The notes under the pieces are model-generated. The model had not been told where the DNA came from. It worked only from the letters and a program-made list of their open reading frames with translations, and made no database searches. Below are positions 58,313 to 64,000 of a DNA stretch of 64,000 nt, one piece after another; positions within the stretch are counted from its first letter, which is position 1, and each line of letters opens with the position of its first letter. Both the position numbers and the translations under genes were made by a program. This stretch comes from Aldehydirespirator sp965116665 (lineage in GTDB: Bacteria > Actinomycetota > Acidimicrobiia > Acidimicrobiales > Aldehydirespiratoraceae): NCBI GenBank assembly GCA_965116665.1, contig OZ220709.1, positions 2,542,001 through 2,606,000 on the forward strand, written 5' to 3'.

Positions 58313-58627
58313 TCAGCCCTTCGTGATGCCGGTGATCTCAAGGGTCGCCAACGTCTGGCGATGACCCCACCGGCGACGCTGGTTGCTCTTGGACTTGTAG
58401 GTGAAGCCGCGGATCTTGGGGCCGCGGTGCTCGTCCACCACCACCGCGGTGACGCTGCTGCCGGCCAGATCGTCCGGCGTCGCCAGCACCGAGTCACCGT
58501 CCACGAGCAGCACCGGGCGCAACGAGACCTCCGAGCCCGGCTCGGCGACCCGCTCCACCTCAATAGTGGAGCCCTGCTCAACGCGGTACTGCTTACCGCC
58601 GGTCTGGACCACTGCGTACATAGCCAT
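58313..58627 (-). CDS. rplU: 50S ribosomal protein L21
   Basis: 104 residues, normal length. MYAVVQTGGKQYRVEQGSTI and GFTYKSKSNQRRRWGHRQTL are hallmark segments of L21, which binds 23S rRNA. ATG at 58627. It precedes rpmA, and the RNase E/G gene is 50 bases upstream. Confidence 0.96.
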   Translation of the reverse strand: MAMYAVVQTGGKQYRVEQGSTIEVERVAEPGSEVSLRPVLLVDGDSVLATPDDLAGSSVTAVVVDEHRGPKIRGFTYKSKSNQRRRWGHRQTLATLEITGITKG

Positions 58628-58676
58628 CGAATGGTACCGGCCCGCGATTCCGCCTCCACGGGGGGCCGGCCGGAGG

Positions 58677-60419
58677 TTAATCGAGGAGGTCTGGCAGCAG
58701 CCGGAAGCCGCGGCCGGAGCAGTCGCTGCAGTTGTCCGACAGCGACTCGAGCAGTCCCTCGCCGCTGCGCTTGCGGGTCATCTCCATCAGCCCGAGACCG
58801 CTGATGTCGAGCACCTGAGTGCGGGTCTTGTCCCGGGCCAAGGCCTCGCGGAAGCGCTTGGTCACCTGGGCCCGGTTGGCCGCCACCTCCATGTCCACGA
58901 AGTCCACCACAATGATCCCGCCGATGTCGCGCAGGCGCAGCTGGCGGGCCAGCTCGTCGGCAGCCTCCAGGTTGTTGGCCAGCACCGTCTCCTCGAGGCT
59001 CGACTTGCCGACGTTCTTGCCCGTGTTGACGTCGACCACGGTGAGAGCCTCGGTGTGCTCGATGATGAGCGAGCCGCCCGAGGGCAGCCACACCTTGGGC
59101 TCGAGTGCCTTCTTGAGCTGCTCAGTGACGTAGTAGCGCTCGAAAAGCGGCAGGTCCTGCTTGCCTGGGTTGTAGTACTCGACCCGGTCCGCAAGCGGCG
59201 GGATGATCGACGAGATGTAGCCGGACGCCTTCGAGTAGAGATCCTGATCGTCGATGATCACCCCCCGGTAGTCGGTGTTGAGCTCTTCACGGATGAGGCG
59301 CAGGGGTGCTTCGGGCTCCCGGTACAGCAGGGCGGGGGCCGTCGACGACTTGGCCAGCTTCTCGATGTCCTTCCACTGGCGCAGCAGGCGGACGACGTCT
59401 CGCTCGATCTCGGCCGCGGTGACCTTCTCCGCCGCGGTCCGCATGATCAGGCCATGACCATCGGGCTTGACCTTCTCGAGGATCGACCGCAGACGCCGGC
59501 GCTCGCCGTCGGGGAGGCGTTTGGAGATCCCGAACCCCGTCGAGTTGGGCACCAGCACCACGAACCGGCCAGCCAGGGACACGTCCTGGGTCAGGCGGGC
59601 GCCCTTCTCCCCGATCGGGTTCTTGGTGACCTGGCACAGGATCGACTGTTTGGGCTTGAGCAGCTCCTCGATGCGGGGCTTGACCTGGTCGCCGTCTGTG
59701 CGGCCGCCCTCGATCTCGTCGGGGTCGTACTGGACGTCCCCCCGGTACAGCACCGCGTTCTTGGGCGTGCCGATGTCGACGAAGGCGGTCTCCATTCCCG
59801 GCAGCACGTTCTGCACCCGCCCGAGATAGATGTTGCCGTGGATCTGGCTGATTTCGTCGGCCGGGCGGGAGACCCTGAACTCGATGAGGCGCCTGCCTTC
59901 GAGCACAGCAATCTGAGTGGCCTGCTCGCTGACGTGGACGCACATCAGGTACCGGCCGAGCGCCTGTCCCTTGCGGGTGCGGCCCCGGCGCCCCTTGAGA
60001 CTCTTCTCGTCGAGCTCTACAGGCTCGTCGTAGGTGACGGCCTCCACCACCGCTGGCTGGCGCGGCTTCTGGCCGGATCGGTTCCCGCCGCCGCGCCGGC
60101 GCCTCCTTCGCCGCCCGCCGGCGGAGGAGCCTCCCTCGTTCGTGCGCCCGTCGCTTCGACGCCCGCCCGCGGCGGTGTCTACCGCAGGCGGCGCGGGACG
60201 GGTGTCACCGATCTTCGGCTTGCGGGGCGGCTGCTGATCGGGGCGGCGCTCCCTGCTGGACCGGCCGGTCGATCCTCCGGCCGAATCGGCCTGCTTGGCT
60301 TTGGACGGCTTAGGGGCCTGCGCTTGCTTCGGGGATTGCTTCCTCGCTTCCGGCTTAGGTTTCCGCGCGTCCTTCTCGGCGGCGCGGGGAGCGCCCGCCG
60401 TCTTGCGTTCGTTGCTCAT
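58677..60419 (-). CDS. Ribonuclease E/G family protein
   Basis: 580 residues. About 130 N-terminal residues are basic, Lys/Arg/Pro-rich and disordered. The S1-like domain has IYLGRVQNVLPGMETAFVDI; the catalytic core has the acidic motif VDVNTGKNVGKSSLEETVLA and GGIIVVDFVDMEVAANRAQV; a final Cys pair NCSDCSGRGFRL resembles the zinc-link. It would process rRNA and initiate mRNA decay as in actinobacterial RNase E/G. The extended N-terminus resembles mycobacterial RNase E. ATG at 60419. Confidence 0.92.
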   Translation of the reverse strand: MSNERKTAGAPRAAEKDARKPKPEARKQSPKQAQAPKPSKAKQADSAGGSTGRSSRERRPDQQPPRKPKIGDTRPAPPAVDTAAGGRRSDGRTNEGGSSAGGRRRRRRRGGGNRSGQKPRQPAVVEAVTYDEPVELDEKSLKGRRGRTRKGQALGRYLMCVHVSEQATQIAVLEGRRLIEFRVSRPADEISQIHGNIYLGRVQNVLPGMETAFVDIGTPKNAVLYRGDVQYDPDEIEGGRTDGDQVKPRIEELLKPKQSILCQVTKNPIGEKGARLTQDVSLAGRFVVLVPNSTGFGISKRLPDGERRRLRSILEKVKPDGHGLIMRTAAEKVTAAEIERDVVRLLRQWKDIEKLAKSSTAPALLYREPEAPLRLIREELNTDYRGVIIDDQDLYSKASGYISSIIPPLADRVEYYNPGKQDLPLFERYYVTEQLKKALEPKVWLPSGGSLIIEHTEALTVVDVNTGKNVGKSSLEETVLANNLEAADELARQLRLRDIGGIIVVDFVDMEVAANRAQVTKRFREALARDKTRTQVLDISGLGLMEMTRKRSGEGLLESLSDNCSDCSGRGFRLLPDLLD

Positions 60420-60449
60420 TGTGTTCCTTCGAGTACGTGAGCAGGCGGG

Positions 60450-61175
60450 TCATGGTGCGACCCCTGCTCCTGCGACCGACAGCTCGGCAACAGCCAGCGG
60501 TTCACGGCGCTGGAGCCCGTCGGTTGCGATCCATTGGTGAAGACGGTGGGCCCGCAACAGGCTGAGCGGCGGGTCGAGGCCCGCGAGCAGTTCCGGCGGG
60601 CGTACCGCCCGCGGCTTCGTGCCCAACTCGGCGATGAGCCTCACACCGTCTGTGATGTTCCCCTGCACTTCGGCGGCCAGCACGGCGGGCCGGATGTCAT
60701 CAGTGTCCAGCCGCCCCTTGCGCTCGCGTTGGACCAGCAACTCGCTGCGGGCCATGGCCCGCTCCAGCGCCTCCGACGCCTCGACGGCGCCGGCGCCAGC
60801 CGCCTCGATCCTCCAAGTACAGCTCGTTACCGCGTGCTGGAGCGACGGCTCGCCAGGGGCGAGACCAGCCGCGGCCAGCGCTTCCATTCCCGCCGGCAGC
60901 GACGCGGTCAGCGCTGCGACGAGGGTCTCGGTGTCGATGCCGGCCACCCGGTCCGGATCCAACTCGACGTCGAGGTACTCGGCGTCGGAGGAGTATCCGG
61001 TGGACAGGGCCAACCCGAACGCGATCTTGGGCCGGGGGTTGAATCCGGCCGAGTAGGCCACAGCGACCCGGGCGCGCCTCAGCGCCCGCTCCCAGATCCG
61101 GGCCACATCCCGGTGGGACGTGAAGCGGACCTTGCCGTGCTTCGAGAAGCGGATCCTGACCCTCGACCCCCTCAT
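60450..61175 (-). CDS. DUF2344 / TIGR03936 radical-SAM-linked protein
   Basis: 241 residues of the DUF2344 family, usually encoded beside TIGR03960 radical SAM proteins. VRIRFSKHGKVRFTSHRDVA, then VAYSAGFNPRPKIAFGLALS and EYLDVELDPDRV are characteristic. ATG overlaps the stop of the radical SAM gene (ATGA), indicating tight coupling. The function is not established, perhaps tRNA or cofactor modification. The C-terminal part is variable. Confidence 0.85.
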   Translation of the reverse strand: MRGSRVRIRFSKHGKVRFTSHRDVARIWERALRRARVAVAYSAGFNPRPKIAFGLALSTGYSSDAEYLDVELDPDRVAGIDTETLVAALTASLPAGMEALAAAGLAPGEPSLQHAVTSCTWRIEAAGAGAVEASEALERAMARSELLVQRERKGRLDTDDIRPAVLAAEVQGNITDGVRLIAELGTKPRAVRPPELLAGLDPPLSLLRAHRLHQWIATDGLQRREPLAVAELSVAGAGVAP

Positions 61176-63133
61176 GCCGGGCTTCCGATCCGCTCGGCCT
61201 CTCGTCCCCGCTCGATCAGGCGCACCTCCACCGTGCGGCGCGAGGTGTCCATGCCGGTGCCCTGGCTACCTCCCGCCGGAGGAACCGCCGAGGCCACCAC
61301 ATGCTCGATGCCGTAGCCGGTGCACGCCCCGCAGTCGTAGCACGGGGTCCAGCGGCAATCCTCGAGACCGACCTCGTCGAGAGCATCTCGCCAGTCCTGC
61401 CACAGGAAATCCTTGTGGAGCCCGGCCGACAGGTGATCCCAAGGCAGCACCTCGTCGAATGTGCGGTGGCGGTGCACCCCGTCGTCGATATCGATCCCGC
61501 AGGCGTCGGCCGCGGCCTGCCAGCGCTGCAGGTCGAAGTGCTCGGACCACTCCTGGAAGGTGCCTCCGTGTCGCCACACATGCTCGATAACCGGGCCGAG
61601 CCGGCGATCGCCCCTGCTGGCCAGCCCTTCAGCCAGGCTGGCAGCGGCGTCGTGCCATTTGAGCTGCACCCCCCTGGCCCGGCGCAGATCGTCGCGCAGC
61701 AGGCCGATCTTGCGCCTCAGCTCCACAGTGGTGTTCTGCCCGAACCACTGGAACGGGGTGAACGGCTTGGGCACGAAACCGCCGACGGACACGGTGACCG
61801 ACGGCGACCGCACATGGGTCCGGCCCAGAGCCACGCAGTTGCGGGCCAGTTCCGCGATGCCGAGGGTGTCCTCGTCGGTCTCGGTGGGCAGGCCGGTGAG
61901 GAAGTAGAGCTTCATCCGGCGCCACCCCTGCGAGTAGGCCGACTCCACCGCGGCGTAGAGGTCGTCTTCGGTGATGAGCTTGTTGATCACCTGACGCATC
62001 CGCCAGGTGCCCGCCTCGGGGGCGAAGGTGAGCCCGGTGCGGCGGGCACGCTGGATCTGAGCCGCGATGCCGACCGTGAAGGCGTCGACACGCAGGCTGG
62101 GCAGCGATACCGAGACCTGGCCGCAGCCGGAATCGTCGACCGTGGAGGCGACGACCTGCTCGATGCCGCTGAAATCGGCCGTGCTCAGCGAGGTCAGGGC
62201 CACCTCGTCGTAGCCGGTGCGGCGCAGGCCCTCGCTCACCATGGTGCGCACCTGTTCAGCCGGGCGCTCCCGCACCGGCCGGGTGATCATTCCGGCCTGG
62301 CAGAAGCGGCAGCCCCGGGTGCAGCCCCGGAAGACCTCGACGTTGAGGCGATCGTGCACCACCTCGGTGAGCGGCACGAGCTGGCGCTTGGGGTAGGGCC
62401 AGTCGGCGAGGTCGGCCACGGTGCGCTTCTCGACGACGGCAGGCACGTCGGGGTGGAGCGGCTCGACGGCCGCGAGCCGCCCGCGGTCGTAGACGGGCCG
62501 GTACTGCGACGGCACGTATACCCCGGGCACCCGGGCCAGGGCCCTCAGGATCCCGCCACGGCCGCCGGGACGGCCCGAGGTCTTCCAGTCCCGCAGCAAA
62601 TCGGTGACGTCGCCCACCGCCTCCTCACCGTCGCCGAGCACGACGAAGTCGACGAAGTCCGCGAGCGGCTCGGGGTTGTAGGTGCAGTGGCCCCCGGCAC
62701 CGATCAGAGGATCCGCCTCGTGGCGCAGCCCGCTGTGGACGGGCACACCGGCGAGGTCGATGCAGTTCAGCACGTTCGTGTAGGTGAGCTCGGCGGAGAG
62801 GTTGAACGCGATGACGTCGAACAGCGCGGCCGGGCGGTGGGTGTCGACCGAGAACAGCGGCAGCCCCTCGGCCCTCATCTGCGCCTCGAGATCCACCCAG
62901 GGGGCGTAGGCGCGCTCGGCGGCCGAGTCTCCACGCTCGTTGAGGATCTCGTAGAGGATCTGCAGACCCTGGTTGGGCAGGCCGATCTCATAGGTGTCGG
63001 GATAGGTGAGCAGCCATGACACGATCCCGGGGCCGTGGACCGGGGTCTGCATCCCGTGCTCGCCGCCGATGTAGCGGGCGGGCTTGGACACCTGGGGCAG
63101 GAGAGGCTCGAGGCGATGCCACAGGTTTGTCAC
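61172..63133 (-). CDS. TIGR03960-type radical SAM protein (B12-binding-like N-terminus)
   Basis: 653 residues. The radical SAM cluster motif is FRGCTRGCRFCQAGMI (CxxxCxxC); before it is a B12-binding-like domain with VSWLLTYPDTYEIGLPNQGL and LGDGEEAVGDVTDLLRD. C-terminal region includes GWRRMKLYFLTGLPTETDED and a late Cys group TPCYDCGACTGYGIE. It would generate a 5'-deoxyadenosyl radical on an unknown substrate, with the DUF2344 protein as its partner. ATG at 63133; rodA is 9 bases upstream. Confidence 0.9.
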   Translation of the reverse strand: MTNLWHRLEPLLPQVSKPARYIGGEHGMQTPVHGPGIVSWLLTYPDTYEIGLPNQGLQILYEILNERGDSAAERAYAPWVDLEAQMRAEGLPLFSVDTHRPAALFDVIAFNLSAELTYTNVLNCIDLAGVPVHSGLRHEADPLIGAGGHCTYNPEPLADFVDFVVLGDGEEAVGDVTDLLRDWKTSGRPGGRGGILRALARVPGVYVPSQYRPVYDRGRLAAVEPLHPDVPAVVEKRTVADLADWPYPKRQLVPLTEVVHDRLNVEVFRGCTRGCRFCQAGMITRPVRERPAEQVRTMVSEGLRRTGYDEVALTSLSTADFSGIEQVVASTVDDSGCGQVSVSLPSLRVDAFTVGIAAQIQRARRTGLTFAPEAGTWRMRQVINKLITEDDLYAAVESAYSQGWRRMKLYFLTGLPTETDEDTLGIAELARNCVALGRTHVRSPSVTVSVGGFVPKPFTPFQWFGQNTTVELRRKIGLLRDDLRRARGVQLKWHDAAASLAEGLASRGDRRLGPVIEHVWRHGGTFQEWSEHFDLQRWQAAADACGIDIDDGVHRHRTFDEVLPWDHLSAGLHKDFLWQDWRDALDEVGLEDCRWTPCYDCGACTGYGIEHVVASAVPPAGGSQGTGMDTSRRTVEVRLIERGREAERIGSPA

Positions 63134-63142
63134 CCTGCCAGC

Positions 63143-64000
63143 CTACATCTGCTGATTGAGCATCCCTTCGATGTCGAGACGGCGGCGATACACACCCGCG
63201 ACCAGCCCCAGCGCGGCCATCGACGTGAGCATCGAGGATCCGCCGTAGCTGACCAGCGGCAGCGGGATGCCGGTGACCGGCATCATCCCCATGGTCATGC
63301 CGACCGACTGGAACATCTGGAACAGGAACATGGCGAAGACTCCGGTGCAGAGGAGCCGCTCGAACGGCGTCGCGGCGATCTGAGCCGTCCTCCAGATGCG
63401 GAATAGCAGCACCGAGTACAAGCCGATCAGCAGTGAGGCGCCCCGCAGGCCGAGTTCCTCGCCCGCCACCGTGAAAATGAAGTCGGTCTGCTGTGCGGGC
63501 ACCAGGTCGGACCGGGTCTGGGTTCCTTGGAACAGTCCCTGCCCCTGCAGCCCCCCGTTGCCGATGGCGATCTGGGCCTGCTCGACGTTGAAGGCGTAGG
63601 TGGCAGCGTCATCGGTGGCCTCCGACGGGGCGAACAGGTACACCCGCAGGCGGGCCTCCTGGTAGTCGGCCAGCTCGTCGGAGCGGAGCACGCCCACGAT
63701 CCCCACCGCCGCCACGATCGCCAGCAGAGCGATCCAGCGGAGCTTGATCCCGCTTGCGACCACCGTCACCACGGCGACCACGAGATACACCAGAATGGTC
63801 CCGAGGTCCGGCTGGAGCAGGATCAGCCCTATCGGCGCGGCGGCGAGCGCCAGAGCCAGACCCAGCCGCAACAACCCGGCCCCGCCGGCGCGCGGTGACA
63901 GCAGCAGCGCCAGCCCCACGATCACCGCCAGCTTCCCGGGCTCCGACGGCTGCATCCTGAACGTCCCGAAGGAGAACCAGCCCTGGGTGCCGCTCACCTC
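63143..64000 (-). CDS. rodA: SEDS peptidoglycan glycosyltransferase RodA, 3' part (partial)
   Basis: The last about 286 codons of a SEDS protein; the frame is open past the right edge, so the start is missing. GTFRMQPSEPGKLAVIVGLA, PIGLILLQPDLGTILVYLVV, IGNGGLQGQGLFQGTQTRSD, DFIFTVAGEELGLRGASLLI and PVTGIPLPLVSYGGSSMLTS are diagnostic of RodA/FtsW; the GSGGLFGQG-like motif with QTDFIF supports RodA. It polymerises glycan strands in elongation. The Glu and Asp residues important for SEDS activity (LLQPDLG, AGEELG) are present. Confidence 0.92.
   Translation of the reverse strand, partial: EVSGTQGWFSFGTFRMQPSEPGKLAVIVGLALLLSPRAGGAGLLRLGLALALAAAPIGLILLQPDLGTILVYLVVAVVTVVASGIKLRWIALLAIVAAVGIVGVLRSDELADYQEARLRVYLFAPSEATDDAATYAFNVEQAQIAIGNGGLQGQGLFQGTQTRSDLVPAQQTDFIFTVAGEELGLRGASLLIGLYSVLLFRIWRTAQIAATPFERLLCTGVFAMFLFQMFQSVGMTMGMMPVTGIPLPLVSYGGSSMLTSMAALGLVAGVYRRRLDIEGMLNQQM

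Overview
The window is high-GC DNA with dense genes, many GTG starts and frequent 4-base GTGA/ATGA stop-start overlaps. It carries a class II DAHP synthase, a SenX3-like kinase next to pst genes, a SufU-type Suf system, a GpgS/FolP2-like pair, DUF2510, LytR_C and RsfS proteins. This suggests an actinobacterium, probably of the Acidimicrobiia or a related deep lineage; the taxonomic call is inference from gene content. I saw no rRNA, tRNA or CRISPR array.

Layout. 0-5.4 kb: phosphate uptake (pstS tail, pstC, pstA, pstB, phoU) and a sensor kinase. 5.4-11 kb: an accessory stretch with a hydrolase lacking its nucleophile, a mini-ORF with an extended Shine-Dalgarno sequence, a secreted SLH/TolB/zincin fusion, a rearranged gene-fragment junction and a VapBC-type module. 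11-15.3 kb: an acyl-CoA dehydrogenase, sufC-sufS-sufU, and a HicA/HicB pair coupled to a UvrD-like helicase. 15.3-21.3 kb: helicase, FolP2-like protein, GpgS and a membrane protein. 21.3-28.3 kb (minus strand): a second suf operon (sufB with a 407-residue intein, a Cys-rich protein, sufD, Rieske, a second sufC, PCD) headed by a flavin reductase and a gamma-carbonic anhydrase.

28.3-37.7 kb is the most unusual part. A thioredoxin-like protein precedes a UGSC-family selenoprotein gene with an in-frame TGA and a bSECIS-like hairpin. A frameshifted zinc-ribbon gene, a restriction-modification pair and a nested set of insertion sequences follow: an IS3 element split by an IS110 and an ISL3 element. 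37.8-41 kb holds poorly characterised genes and a 160-bp tandem repeat related to a dispersed palindrome near 58 kb.

41-64 kb is mainly core metabolism and envelope: fumarase, rsfS, a LytR_C protein, nadD, a sigma factor, DAHP synthase, a secreted propeller, a MoxR/VWA pair, proA, murJ, pspA, proB, obg, rpmA, rplU, RNase E/G, DUF2344, a TIGR03960 radical SAM protein and the 3' part of rodA. The usual rodA...rng-rplU-rpmA-obg-proB-proA-nadD-LytR_C-rsfS cluster is recognisable but broken by plus-strand genes.

Coordinates rest on visible start and stop codons. Functions are family-level recognition by eye, with no database search behind them.
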